Assembly: GCA_039794245.1 (NCBI GenBank)
Contig: JBDIVS010000001.1
Coordinates: 144,065-208,064, forward strand
Direction of reading: 5' to 3'
DNA: 64,000 nt
DNA from: DAITQM01 sp039794245
GTDB lineage: Bacteria; Pseudomonadota; Gammaproteobacteria; Xanthomonadales; Wenzhouxiangellaceae
Below are positions 21,414-32,105 of this stretch, one piece after another. Position 1 is the stretch's first letter; each line of letters begins with the position of its first letter. The notes under the pieces are model-generated. The model did no database searches. It was given only the letters and a program-made list of their open reading frames with translations, and was not told the origin of the DNA. The position numbers were made by a program, and so were the translations under genes.

Positions 21414-22871
21414 TCATGGCAGCTTGTAGTTCGGCGCTTCCTTGGTGATCGTCACATCGTGCGGGTGGCTCTCGCGGATGCCGGCGTTGGACACCCGGAC
21501 GAACGTCGCCTGGCGGTGCAGTTCGGCGAGCGAACCACAACCGAGATAGCCCATCGCCGAACGCAGGCCGCCGGCGAGCTGGTGCACGACGCCGGCCAGC
21601 GGCCCCTTGTACGGCACCCGGCCTTCGATACCTTCCGGCACCAGTTTTTCCTGCTCGACCTCATCTTGGAAATAACGGTCGGACGAGCCTTTCTGCATCG
21701 CACCGAGCGATCCCATGCCGCGATACGATTTATACGAGCGGCCCTGAAACAATTCGACCTCGCCGGGTGCTTCCTCGGTGCCGGCGAACAGCCCGCCGAT
21801 CATCGCGCTGTGCGCGCCGGCGGCGAGTGCCTTGGCCAGATCACCCGAAAAACGGACGCCGCCGTCGGCAATCAGCGGCACGCCGTGCGGCGCCAGCGCC
21901 GCGGCGACGTCGGCAATCGCCGTGATCTGCGGGACGCCGACGCCGGCGATGACCCTTGTGGTGCAGATCGAACCGGGGCCGACCCCGACCTTGACGCCGT
22001 CGGCACCGGCTTCGACCAGGGCCAGCGCCCCGGCCGCGGTAACGACGTTGCCGGCGACGACCTGCACTTCGGGGTGGCGCTCCTTGATCCACCGCACGCA
22101 GTCGATCACCCCCTGCGAATGGCCGTGCGCGGTATCGACGACGATGACGTCGGTACCGGCCTGGACCAGGGCCGAAACGCGCTCGCCGGTGTCGCCCCCG
22201 ACCCCGACTGCGGCGGCAACCAGCAGCCGCTCGTGGTCGTCTTTCGCGGCGTTCGGGAAATCGCGCGATTTCTGGATGTCCTTGACGGTGATCAGGCCGC
22301 GCAGCTCGAATGCGGCGTTGACGACCAGCACTTTCTCGATCCGGTGGCGGTGCAAAAGTTGCAGCACTTCGTCCTGGCTGGCGTCCTCGCGCACCGTGAT
22401 CAGCCGCTCGCGCGGTGTCATGATGCTGCTGACCAGATGATCGAGATGGGTCTCGAAGCGCAGATCGCGGCTGGTGACGATACCGACCAGGTTATTGCCG
22501 GCCACCACCGGAACGCCCGAGATGTTGTGCAGGCGCGTGAGTCTGAGGACTTCGGCGATCGTCGTCTCGGGCGTCACCGTAATCGGATCCTTGATGACCC
22601 CGGCCTCGTACTTTTTGACGATCCGTACCTGCTCGGCCTGGTGGGCGGGGGGCATGTTCTTGTGGATCACCCCGATGCCGCCGGCCTGGGCCATGGCAAT
22701 CGCCAGCCGGGCCTCGGTGACGGTGTCCATCGCCGCCGCTACCAGTGGGATATTGAGCCGGATGCGGCGGGTCAGCGCAGTGCGCAGATCGACGTCGCGC
22801 GGCAGCAGCGTGGTATGACCGGGAACCAGCGAGACATCGTCGAAGGTCAGGGCTTCCTGGAGCAGGCGCAC
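21414..22871 (-). CDS. guaB: IMP dehydrogenase GuaB
   Basis: 485 aa with the GTG at 22871 as start (GGAG lies 7 nt upstream; protein begins MRLLQEALTFDDVSLVP). A TTG seven codons further up is possible but has no ribosome site. The (beta/alpha)8 barrel is interrupted by two CBS domains (about 95-205). The catalytic loop GPGSICTTRVIAGVGVPQ contains the active-site Cys, and the flap region has GRSYKSYRGMGSLGAM. It converts IMP to XMP, the first step to GMP. It lies upstream of guaA, now separated by element D. Confidence 0.97.
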   Translation of the reverse strand: MRLLQEALTFDDVSLVPGHTTLLPRDVDLRTALTRRIRLNIPLVAAAMDTVTEARLAIAMAQAGGIGVIHKNMPPAHQAEQVRIVKKYEAGVIKDPITVTPETTIAEVLRLTRLHNISGVPVVAGNNLVGIVTSRDLRFETHLDHLVSSIMTPRERLITVREDASQDEVLQLLHRHRIEKVLVVNAAFELRGLITVKDIQKSRDFPNAAKDDHERLLVAAAVGVGGDTGERVSALVQAGTDVIVVDTAHGHSQGVIDCVRWIKERHPEVQVVAGNVVTAAGALALVEAGADGVKVGVGPGSICTTRVIAGVGVPQITAIADVAAALAPHGVPLIADGGVRFSGDLAKALAAGAHSAMIGGLFAGTEEAPGEVELFQGRSYKSYRGMGSLGAMQKGSSDRYFQDEVEQEKLVPEGIEGRVPYKGPLAGVVHQLAGGLRSAMGYLGCGSLAELHRQATFVRVSNAGIRESHPHDVTITKEAPNYKLP

Positions 22872-22904
22872 CGCGAAACTCCGGATCGGCAAGTAATTCG
22901 ATCA

Positions 22905-22913
22905 ATTATAACA
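22905..22913 (-). promoter_or_regulatory. Extended -10 promoter element of guaB
   Basis: On the minus strand TG-T-TATAAT forms an extended -10 box about 33 bp before the GTG start of guaB. No good -35 is visible, which is normal for extended -10 promoters. Confidence 0.6.
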
Positions 22914-22950
22914 CTGCCGGTACGCCCTCCGACTCTGCCTGCACCCGGCC

Positions 22951-24563
22951 TCAGCCCATATGCGGGTAACGCCAGCCAGCCGGCGGCGCGAAGGTTTCCT
23001 TGATGGCCCTGGGCGAGGCCCAGCGGATCAAGTTCCACAGGCTGCCGGCCTTGTCGTTGGTACCCGAGGCACGGGCGCCACCGAACGGCTGCTGGCCGAC
23101 GACGGCGCCGGTGGGTTTGTCGTTGATATAGAAATTGCCGGCAGCGTGGCGCAGGCGGGCGGCGATGCGGCCGATCGCCCGGCGGTCCTGGGCGAAGACC
23201 GCGCCGGTCAGGGCATAGGGAGAGGCCCGGTCGAGAATGCCGAGGGTGTCGTCCACGGCGCGATCCGGATAGCGATACAGCGTCAGCACCGGGCCGAATA
23301 TCTCTTCGCACATCAGCCGGCCGGCCGGGTCGTCAGCCTGGATCACGGTCGGCTCGATGAAATAGCCCGTCGAGCGGTCGGCCCCGCCGCCGGCCAGGAT
23401 CCGGTAACCGTCGTTCTGCCTGGCATACTCGATATAGCCGGCGATCCGCTCGAAGGCCGGCTCGTCGATCACCGCGCCGATGAAGTTGCGAAAATCGGCG
23501 GGATCGCCCATCGGAATCCGGGCCACCTCGGCGACCAGCGCCTCGACCACCCGCTCCCACAGCGATTCGGGGATAAACGCCCGGCTCGCCGCCGAGCACT
23601 TCTGCCCCTGGTATTCGAACGCGCCGCGCAACAGTGCGGTGACCAGCGTGGCGGGCTCGGCGCTCGGGTGGGCGAAAATGAAATCCTTGCCGCCGGTTTC
23701 GCCGACCAGCCGCGGATAGCTGCGGTATTTTGCGATCCGCTCGCCGACGGTGCGCCAGATATGCTGGAAGGTCGCGGTCGAGCCGGTGAAATGGACGCCG
23801 GCCAGCGCCGGGCTGGCGAGCACCGGCGCGCCGATCGCCGGACCGTCGCCGGGCAGGAAGTTGATCACCCCCGGCGGCAAACCGGCCTCATTCAGCAACT
23901 GCAGCGTATACCAGGCGCTCAGCAACTGCGTCGTCGCCGGCTTCCAGATCACAGTGTTGCCGAGCAGCGCCGGGGCGGTCGGCAGGTTGCCGCCGATCGA
24001 GGTGAAATTGAACGGCGTGACGGCAAAGATAAATCCTTCTAAAGCGCGATACTCCATGCGGTTCCAGACGCCGCGCGGCGAGAGCGGTTGCTCGGCGTAC
24101 AGGCGCGTTAGGTCGAAACTGTTGAAACGCCAAAAGTCGATCAATTCACAGGCGGCGTCGATCTCGGCCTGGATGCAGGTCTTGCTCTGGCCGAGCATCG
24201 TTGCGGCGTTGAGCCGGTCGCGCCACGGCCCGGCAAGCAACTCGGCGGCTTTCAGAAAAATCGCCAGGCGATCTTCCCACGGCATGGCGCTCCACTCCGG
24301 CCACGCCGCGGCGGCGGCAGCGATCGCCGCCTCGGCCTCGGGCGCGCCGCCGAGATGGGCCACGGCCAGCGTCCTTCGATGATCGTGCGGCATCACGACC
24401 GCCCGCGTCTTGCCGGTCATCACGCACCGCCCCCCGATCACCGGCGCGATCTCGGGCGCTTCCCCGGCCATCGCCGCCAGCGCCTGTTCCAGCGCCGCAC
24501 GTTCGGCGCTCCCCGGGGCGTAATCGCGGACCGGTTCGTTGACCGGCAGCGGGGCTTTGCTCG

Positions 24564-24567
<4 letters not shown>
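22951..24567 (-). CDS. pruA: L-glutamate gamma-semialdehyde (1-pyrroline-5-carboxylate) dehydrogenase
   Basis: 538 aa, the length of the stand-alone P5C dehydrogenase family. Catalytic Glu290 lies in LVGETGGKDFIFAHPSA and the nucleophile Cys324 in GQKCSAASRAF; VTPFNFTSIGGNLPTAPAL is the cofactor-binding segment. It oxidises glutamate semialdehyde to glutamate with NAD, the last step of proline degradation. No proline dehydrogenase gene lies nearby. It overlaps fumC by 4 bp, so fumarase and P5C dehydrogenase are co-transcribed, an uncommon pairing. Confidence 0.93.
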
Positions 24568-25943
<1,376 letters not shown>

Positions 25944-26078
25944 GACCTCTCCCAGGGTGACCAAAAAAAGAATTGATCATTGTAGCCCAGTCCCCGTTTC
26001 CCGTCCGCATCCACGCCACCGACCGGCTCCGGTGGAAGCCGGTTAAAATGCAGTCTCGCCCATCCGCAGCCCACCGCG

Positions 26079-27458
26079 ATGACCGCCGCCGCGCCCCTGA
26101 CCGCACTCTCGCCGCTCGACGGACGCTATGCGCCGGCCGTCGAGGCACTGCGCGAGTGGTTCTCCGAAATGGCCTTGATCCGCCACCGCCTGGAGATCGA
26201 AATCCGCTGGTTCGAGGCACTGGCCGCCGAACCCGGCCTACCGTTGCCGCCGCTGGGTGACGGCGAACGGCAGGTGCTCGACGCCCTGCTTGCGGGTTTC
26301 GACGAAGCGGCGGCAGCCCAAGTCAAGGAGATCGAAAAGACGATCAACCACGACGTCAAGGCCGTCGAGTATTACCTCAAGGAACGACTGGCCGGACACG
26401 CCGCCCTCGCCGCGGCGCGCGAATGGGTTCATTTCGCCCTGACCTCGGAAGATGTCAACAACCTGGCTTACGCCCTGATGCTGGGGCGGGCCCGCGAACA
26501 GGTGCTGCTGCCGGCGCTGGTTACGGTCAGCGAACGCCTGGCGCACCTGGCACGCGACAATGCCGAACAACCGATGCTGGCGCGCACCCACGGCCAGCCG
26601 GCGAGTCCGACGACGCTCGGCAAGGAAATCGCGGTGTTTTACTGGCGCCTGAAGCGCCAGCGGCAGGAATGGGCAAGGCTGCCTATTTTCGGCAAGTGCA
26701 ATGGCGCGGTCGGCAATTTCAACGCCCACCATGTGGCGTTTCCCGACCTCGACTGGCCGGCGTTCAGCGAACGCTTCGTCGGCGGGCTCGGGCTGACCTG
26801 GCAGCCCCTGACAACCCAGATCGAAGCGCACGATTTCATCGCCGAACAAGCCCACGCCCTGATCCGCATCAACACCATTCTTGTGGATCTTTGCCGCGAC
26901 GTATGGCAATACATCGGCTTCGGTTATTTCCGCCAGCGGCCAGCGCTGGGCGAAGTCGGTTCGTCAACCATGCCGCACAAAGTCAATCCGATCGATTTCG
27001 AAAACGCCGAAGGCAATCTCGGCGTCGCCAACGCGCTGCTCGCCCATCTGGCAACGAAGCTGCCCATCTCGCGCCTGCAGCGCGATCTGACCGATTCGAC
27101 GGTGTTGCGCACGCTCGGCACGGCGCTCGGTCACAGCCTTCTGGCCTGGCACGCACTGGCCCGCGGCCTCGACAAACTGCAAGCCGAGCCGCAAAAAATG
27201 GCGGCCGACCTCGACGCCACCTGGGCGGTGCTGGCCGAAGCGGTACAGACCCTGATGCGGGCCTACGGCCTGCCGCGCCCCTACGAACGGCTCAAGGAAC
27301 TGACCCGCGGCAAGCCGGTAACCCAAAAATCGCTGGCCGAACTGATCGCCGGCCTGGAATTGCCAAACGAGGCCAAAAGCCGCCTGGCGGCATTGACCCC
27401 GGCCGCCTACACCGGGCTTGCCGCCTCCCTCGTCCGGCGCTTTCTCGACGGCGACTGA
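26079..27458 (+). CDS. purB: Adenylosuccinate lyase PurB
   Basis: 459 aa, close to E. coli PurB (456). It starts MTAAAPLTALSPLDGRYAP, and the fumarase-superfamily signature GSSTMPHKVNPIDFENAEG lies at about residue 295. It releases fumarate from SAICAR and from adenylosuccinate in purine synthesis. It has its own upstream region (26000-26078) and is divergent from fumC. nsrR begins 87 bp downstream. Confidence 0.97.
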   Translation: MTAAAPLTALSPLDGRYAPAVEALREWFSEMALIRHRLEIEIRWFEALAAEPGLPLPPLGDGERQVLDALLAGFDEAAAAQVKEIEKTINHDVKAVEYYLKERLAGHAALAAAREWVHFALTSEDVNNLAYALMLGRAREQVLLPALVTVSERLAHLARDNAEQPMLARTHGQPASPTTLGKEIAVFYWRLKRQRQEWARLPIFGKCNGAVGNFNAHHVAFPDLDWPAFSERFVGGLGLTWQPLTTQIEAHDFIAEQAHALIRINTILVDLCRDVWQYIGFGYFRQRPALGEVGSSTMPHKVNPIDFENAEGNLGVANALLAHLATKLPISRLQRDLTDSTVLRTLGTALGHSLLAWHALARGLDKLQAEPQKMAADLDATWAVLAEAVQTLMRAYGLPRPYERLKELTRGKPVTQKSLAELIAGLELPNEAKSRLAALTPAAYTGLAASLVRRFLDGD

Positions 27459-27469
27459 AGCCAACAGTT

Positions 27470-27490
27470 GGATGCACCCCGGGAGCATCC
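27470..27490. promoter_or_regulatory. Predicted NsrR operator
   Basis: GGATGC and GCATCC are separated so that GATGC and GCATC stand 9 bp apart, the half-site geometry of the NsrR consensus (AGATGCATTT and its mirror). It lies 55 bp before the nsrR GTG, which fits autoregulation. Confidence 0.6.
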
Positions 27491-27545
27491 ACTGCCGGCC
27501 CGGCCGCCGTGCGATAATCATTCAACCGCACATCATGAATACGGC

Positions 27546-28010
27546 GTGCAACTGACCACTTACACCGATTACTGCCTGCGGGTGTTGATCTACCTGGGCC
27601 TGAATCCGGACCGGCGGGCGACGATCGGCGAAATCGCCGCCGCCTACGGCATCTCGCAAAACCATTTGATGAAAGTGGTCCATCGCCTCACCCGCGGCGG
27701 TTATATCGACAGCCGGCGGGGCAAAAACGGTGGCCTGAAGCTGGCGCGGCCGGCGGCCGAGATCGGCATCGGCCGGCTGATCCGCGACAGCGAGCCCGAT
27801 TTCGCCCTCGTCGAATGTATGAACGCCGGCAACGCCTGCCTGATCACCCCGGCCTGCACCCTGCAAAGCATGCTGCGCCAGGCGGTGAACGCTTTCCACG
27901 GGGAACTGGATCGCTACACCCTGCAGGATATTCTCGGTTCGGAAAACAAATTGAAACGCCTTCTCGCCCGGCAAGCCACATCCTCCCGCTCCACCGGTAA
28001 AGCACGATGA
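27546..28010 (+). CDS. nsrR: Rrf2-family nitric-oxide sensor repressor NsrR
   Basis: 154 aa with a GTG start at 27546 (MQLTTYTDYCLRVLIYLGL); an upstream in-frame ATG would add 26 unconserved residues. A winged-helix domain (about 25-70) is followed by the three conserved cluster Cys (91, 98, 104) in VECMNAGNACLITPACTLQ. That spacing matches NsrR rather than IscR. The protein binds a [4Fe-4S] cluster that reacts with NO, which relieves repression. It overlaps the following methyltransferase by 4 bp. A matching palindromic operator lies upstream. Confidence 0.92.
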   Translation: MQLTTYTDYCLRVLIYLGLNPDRRATIGEIAAAYGISQNHLMKVVHRLTRGGYIDSRRGKNGGLKLARPAAEIGIGRLIRDSEPDFALVECMNAGNACLITPACTLQSMLRQAVNAFHGELDRYTLQDILGSENKLKRLLARQATSSRSTGKAR

Positions 28011-28582
28011 GCGCCAACGCCCTGATCCGCCACCTGAAGTTCTGGTCGGCCTGGTTGCGCGGCCCGCGTCACGTCGGCGCCATCGCGCCCAGTAGCCAGG
28101 CTCTGGCCCGGGCGATGGCCGCCGCGATTCCGGCCGATGGCTCCGGGGTGGTGGTCGAACTCGGCGGTGGCACCGGGGCAATCTCGCGGGCCATACTGCA
28201 AAAGATCCCACCGGCACGGCTGGTCATCATCGAGCGCGATCCGGAACTGGCGGCCTTGCTGACCCGGCGTTTCCCGGGCGTCCGGGTCATCCACGGCGAC
28301 GCCACCCGCTTCCCCGAACGTCTCGCGGAAAACGGTATCGACCGCGTGTGCTGCATCATCTCGGCCCTCCCTTTACTTTCCATGCCGGCCGCCGACCGCT
28401 CGGCGATCGCCGCCGCCGCTCACCGGATGCTGCCCCCCGGCGGACGACTTTTGCAATTCACCTACGGTTTCGGGAACCCGCTCGAAACCGCCGCCGGCGT
28501 AAGCGGCCCGTGGCGCGCCCGGCGCCTGAAATGGGTGGCGTTCAACCTGCCACCGGCGTTCGTCTGGTGTTATGAGGTTTGA
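28007..28582 (+). CDS. Phospholipid N-methyltransferase-like (PmtA-type) SAM methyltransferase
   Basis: 191 aa. The N-terminus FWSAWLRGPRHVGAIAPSSQ is characteristic of the PmtA/rRNA-dimethyltransferase-like group. Motif I is VVELGGGTGAISRAIL and motif II ends LVIIERDPEL. Related enzymes methylate phosphatidylethanolamine, but several uncharacterised branches exist, so the substrate is open. It overlaps nsrR by 4 bp, so it is probably NO-responsive. It converges with the DUF190 gene, overlapping it by 13 bp. Confidence 0.75.
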   Translation: MSANALIRHLKFWSAWLRGPRHVGAIAPSSQALARAMAAAIPADGSGVVVELGGGTGAISRAILQKIPPARLVIIERDPELAALLTRRFPGVRVIHGDATRFPERLAENGIDRVCCIISALPLLSMPAADRSAIAAAAHRMLPPGGRLLQFTYGFGNPLETAAGVSGPWRARRLKWVAFNLPPAFVWCYEV

Positions 28583-28923
28583 TCGTCCGGCCCCGTGCCG
28601 CGGTAAATCAGCACTTTCACCTTCTCCATCGTCACCAGACCGTCGCCCATCATGGTCTCCAGCGCCGGCAGAAAATCGGCGATGCGCTCGGCGCTGTCCA
28701 CTATTTCGATCACCACCGGCAGATCTTCGGAAAGCCGGAGAATTTTGCTCGTATGGATCCGGCTACGGGCCCCGAAGCCCTGCGTGCCGCGCAGCACCGT
28801 CGCTCCGGCCAGACCGCTTTCACGGGCCTTGGCGACGATGGCATCGGCCAGTGACGCATGCCCATGACGATCCGATTCGCCAATAAAAATTCTCAATAAA
28901 ACAGCATCTTGCTCTATTTTCAT
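28570..28923 (-). CDS. DUF190 protein linked to the fluoride channel
   Basis: 117 aa. The DUF190 pattern is clear: a GESDRHG loop, GLAGATVLRGTQGFG and a C-terminal VKVLIYRG strand, a ferredoxin-like PII-related fold. It overlaps the crcB stop region by 4 bp, and DUF190 genes are commonly joined to crcB/fluC. A regulatory or accessory role for the channel is inferred. Confidence 0.88.
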   Translation of the reverse strand: MKIEQDAVLLRIFIGESDRHGHASLADAIVAKARESGLAGATVLRGTQGFGARSRIHTSKILRLSEDLPVVIEIVDSAERIADFLPALETMMGDGLVTMEKVKVLIYRGTGPDDQTS

Positions 28924-29303
28924 AGAAATGACTTCACTATAGCGACGGCCAGTATCACTGCCCCGATGCCGAGCGCGTTATGCGCCAGAAACCCACCGGC
29001 GGCGAGCCACCAGGCACCTTCGCGGAGCAACAACCAGGTTTCGAGCGCGAACGTCGAAAATGTCGTAAAAGCGCCGAAAAAACCGATCAGCAGCGCGCTG
29101 CGCACCGCCTCGCTGAACACCCCGTAGCGCTCGCCAAGCGCGAACAGCAGCCCGGCGCCGAAACAGCCGATGAGGTTGACCGAAAGCGTTCCCCAGGCAA
29201 AACCGCTGCCGGCGAACGACTGCACGAACCCGGCCAGCAGGTAGCGGCTCAGACTGCCAGCGGCACCGGCGGCGGCGAGCAACAAATATTTCATCGAATC
29301 CAA
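28920..29303 (-). CDS. crcB: Fluoride channel CrcB/FluC
   Basis: 127 aa with four predicted membrane helices. The family marks are visible: GAAGSLSRYLL at the N-terminus, TLSVNLIGCFGAGLL, and the Na+/pore motif GFFGAFTTFSTFALET. The dual-topology dimer expels fluoride. The ATG at 29303 was kept; a second Met is three codons in. No fluoride riboswitch can be recognised in the short (72-bp) region before it. Confidence 0.94.
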   Translation of the reverse strand: MDSMKYLLLAAAGAAGSLSRYLLAGFVQSFAGSGFAWGTLSVNLIGCFGAGLLFALGERYGVFSEAVRSALLIGFFGAFTTFSTFALETWLLLREGAWWLAAGGFLAHNALGIGAVILAVAIVKSFL

Positions 29304-29375
29304 GGCTGAACAAATGACTCGGACAAGATTACATTAAAATGAACACTCGACAGAAAAAGCATCATAGGGTCGATC

Positions 29376-30155
29376 ATGCACAGTCCCGTAATCCCTCCCG
29401 GCACCGATCCCACTGCACCGCGTTATGAGGGCGTCCCCCGCCCTTCCCGGCTGGCCGCGTTCGGCAACCGGATTCTGGCAGCGATCGAGCGGCTGGTCGC
29501 CCGCACTTCCCGTTACGGCGACTGGCCGATTTTCGACAATGCGCAATTTCCCTTTGCCAGTGAAATCGAGGATGCCTGGCCGGCGATCCGCGCCGAGCTC
29601 GAGACCGTGCTGGTCCGGCACACCGAACTGCCTAACTTTCAGGATCTCACGCCGGAAGTCGGGAACATCAACTGTGACAACCATTGGAAGACGTACTTCT
29701 TCTACGGCTACGGCATCCGCTGCGCCGAAAACTGCAAGCGCTGCCCGGAAACCACCCGGATACTCGACCGCATCCCCGGTATGAAAACCGCGTTCTTTTC
29801 CATACTGGCGCCCGGCAAGCACATCCCCGCCCATACCGGCCCGTACAAGGGCGTGCTGCGTTACCATCTCGGCCTGATCGTCCCCGAACCCAAGGAGCGC
29901 TGCCGCATCCGGGTCGCCGATCAATTCCGTTTCTGGGAGGAAGGCAAAAGCCTGATCTTCGACGATACCTTCGAGCACGAGGTCTGGAACGAGACAAACG
30001 GCCTGCGTGCCGTGCTGTTCGTCGATTTCGCCCGCCCCTGCCGCTTTCCCGGCAACCTCGTCAATCGCCTGTTTCTGGCCATCGCCGGCTGGCTGCCGCA
30101 ACTGCGCCGCGCCAAACGCAACTACGAACGCTGGGAAGCGGTGTTTTACCATTGA
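29376..30155 (+). CDS. Aspartyl/asparaginyl beta-hydroxylase (LpxO-like) dioxygenase
   Basis: 259 aa. The Fe(II)/2-oxoglutarate fold is marked by HIPAHTGPYKGVLRYHLGL (first metal His and 2OG-binding segment) and FDDTFEHEVWNET (distal His), with a later Arg in LRAVLFVDFARP. Relatives hydroxylate Asp/Asn side chains or, as LpxO, lipid A acyl chains; a hydrophobic stretch near the C-terminus (LVNRLFLAIAGWLPQL) would suit membrane association. The four Cys around residues 110-125 (CDN, CAENCKRC) are unusual. Its end overlaps ung by 10 bp in convergent orientation. Confidence 0.85.
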   Translation: MHSPVIPPGTDPTAPRYEGVPRPSRLAAFGNRILAAIERLVARTSRYGDWPIFDNAQFPFASEIEDAWPAIRAELETVLVRHTELPNFQDLTPEVGNINCDNHWKTYFFYGYGIRCAENCKRCPETTRILDRIPGMKTAFFSILAPGKHIPAHTGPYKGVLRYHLGLIVPEPKERCRIRVADQFRFWEEGKSLIFDDTFEHEVWNETNGLRAVLFVDFARPCRFPGNLVNRLFLAIAGWLPQLRRAKRNYERWEAVFYH

Positions 30156-30844
30156 CCAGGCAAAGACCAATCGATCGGCGGCAGGCCGTGCTCTTCAAGG
30201 TAGCAATTGGCGCGGGAAAATGGCCGGCTGCCGAAAAACCCGCGATAGGCGGACAGCGGCGAAGGGTGCGGCGCTTCGCTGACCAGGTGCCGTTCACGGT
30301 CGATGATCCGGCCCTTGTTCTGGGCATACGAACCCCACAGCATGAACACCATATGCCGGCGCTCGGTGTTCAACCGGGCGATCACCGCATCGGTGAAACG
30401 CTCCCACCCCTGGTTGGCGTGCGACCCGGCGCGGCCGCGCTCGACGGTCAGCACGGCGTTGAGGAGCAGCACACCGCGATCCGCCCAGGGCGTCAGATCG
30501 CCATCTCGGGGCACGGGCAGAGCGAGGTCGTCATGCCATTCCTGGAGGATATTGACCAGCGACGGCGGTTTTTCGACGCCGGGGCGCACGGAAAAACACA
30601 AACCGTGGGCCTGTCCCGGACCATGATAAGGATCCTGACCGAGGATCACGGCCCGCACCTTTTCGAAAGGGGTGTGATCGAGGGCGGCAAATATTTCGCC
30701 GCCCGGCGGGTAGATCACGGCGCCCGCGGCCTTGCGCCGGCGCAGAAAAGCGCCGAGCTGGATCATGTAAGGCTGGGCGAATTCATCAGCCAGCCGCTCC
30801 TTCCAACTGGCTTCGAGGCGAATTGGACGGCTTTGATCGTTCAT
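30146..30844 (-). CDS. ung: Uracil-DNA glycosylase Ung
   Basis: 232 aa from the ATG at 30844 (a second Met lies two codons upstream). Water-activating loop GQDPYHGPGQAHGLCFSV, uracil-binding LLLNAVLTVERG and the minor-groove loop HPSPLSAYRGF are all present. It removes uracil from DNA after cytosine deamination or dUTP misincorporation. Family 1 length is normal. Confidence 0.97.
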   Translation of the reverse strand: MNDQSRPIRLEASWKERLADEFAQPYMIQLGAFLRRRKAAGAVIYPPGGEIFAALDHTPFEKVRAVILGQDPYHGPGQAHGLCFSVRPGVEKPPSLVNILQEWHDDLALPVPRDGDLTPWADRGVLLLNAVLTVERGRAGSHANQGWERFTDAVIARLNTERRHMVFMLWGSYAQNKGRIIDRERHLVSEAPHPSPLSAYRGFFGSRPFSRANCYLEEHGLPPIDWSLPGQW

Positions 30845-31151
30845 CGTCATCTCGCACGCCAGGGCGTCTTGGATATCCTCATCCCCGGAACATGGCCATC
30901 GACCTTGTGGCACATCCGGGCCCGCATATCACCGGCAACGACATCTTAGCCCGCGATCGGCAGCGGCGTGCCGGCAGGCCGCAATCCGGGCGGCATTTCC
31001 GGTTGTCAACCCCGGGATGGAACCAAAATGTGTTATAGTTACTCATTGACAGATGCGGGCTACGGTATCATGGTTTACGGACCATGAACCGAATTGTGCA
31101 GTAAGCCCCGGGCGGTGCAGCGCAGTGCTGCCGGCAACCAAGGAGCTTGCG

Positions 31152-31982
31152 ATGCCCCGAACGCGCACCAAAACCAAGCACAACCGATTCCCCAACCCGC
31201 CCCTCTACCCCGACATGGACCCGTCGGCCAACAAATCGCGGCAGGCGACCGAGCACCTGCTATGCGAGGTCTTCCGGCACCTTGTGCCGATCGCCCGGCG
31301 CGAAGGCATCTCGGTCAAGCGGATGCGCGAACTTTTGGTCCGCACGCAGCTCCGCCTGCTGGATGAGGAGGGCATGACCCGTTTCGAATTGATGGCGCTG
31401 TCCGGTTTCAGCCGCCGTGCCATCCGGCTGCTGCTCCTAGACGACCGGGAAGGCGACCGCACCGACCTGCTTGCCCGGTTCATGGGCGCCTGGTTCGATG
31501 ATCCCTGCTTTCCGACGACGATCCCGCTGGACAGCCGCAAGCCCCCCTCCTTTGTCCACCTGCACGAAAAATACGCCAGCGATTTTACCCTGCCCGGCTT
31601 GCTGAAACTTCTGAAAAATTACGACCTGATCAAGGTCGAGCAAGACAGGGTCACCGCGCTCGGCCGCGGCGTGACGGCCAGAACCACGGTCAAGGATCTG
31701 GCGGCAGCCGAAAAGGCGCTCGCCGGCTTTTTCTCGACGCTGATCCATAACCTTTACGAGTTGGATCCGCCATTCATGCAGCAGCAGATCCACACCCACC
31801 CCGCGTCGAGCGAGCACAAAGCCGAACTGCGGGGGATGGTATCGGAGGTGATTCACTCGACCCAGGGAAGACTCCGTGAACTACTGAAGCCGAATGGCAC
31901 CCGGGCGGCACGGAAAGATCAGGGAAAACAAACCGAGGTCGGCATCGGTTTGTATTGGTATGAGATCGATGAGCCGGACTAG
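31152..31982 (+). CDS. DUF6502 family protein, first of a tandem pair
   Basis: 276 aa; the ATG at 31152 has AAGGAG 7 nt upstream, and the longer frame is not conserved-looking. N-terminal helices (EVFRHLVPIARREGISVKRM) are followed by an HTH-like LMALSGFSRRAIRLLL, the W-F-DPCF segment and PPSFVHLHEKYASDF. A DUF6502-like C-terminal domain follows. It probably binds DNA through the winged-helix half (inference). The next gene, 123 bp on, is a diverged copy. The function of the family is not known. Confidence 0.7.
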   Translation: MPRTRTKTKHNRFPNPPLYPDMDPSANKSRQATEHLLCEVFRHLVPIARREGISVKRMRELLVRTQLRLLDEEGMTRFELMALSGFSRRAIRLLLLDDREGDRTDLLARFMGAWFDDPCFPTTIPLDSRKPPSFVHLHEKYASDFTLPGLLKLLKNYDLIKVEQDRVTALGRGVTARTTVKDLAAAEKALAGFFSTLIHNLYELDPPFMQQQIHTHPASSEHKAELRGMVSEVIHSTQGRLRELLKPNGTRAARKDQGKQTEVGIGLYWYEIDEPD

Positions 31983-32105
31983 TACTTTTTGAAAAATCCA
32001 CCGCCCGCAGGGATTTTCCAGCACAATCACGACGTGTTGAAATCGAGCATAATCTATGCATAATGCGGAGCGACTTTTCGATAATTTCAAAAACAGGATA
32101 CCAGC

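Noticed and set aside
21459..23003. 514-codon plus-strand open frame opposite guaB
   Set aside because: Antisense shadow of a strongly conserved enzyme; no start context or domain.
29304..29375. Fluoride riboswitch before crcB
   Set aside because: The 72-bp divergent region lacks the GGNGAUGG start and pseudoknot sequences, and is too short.
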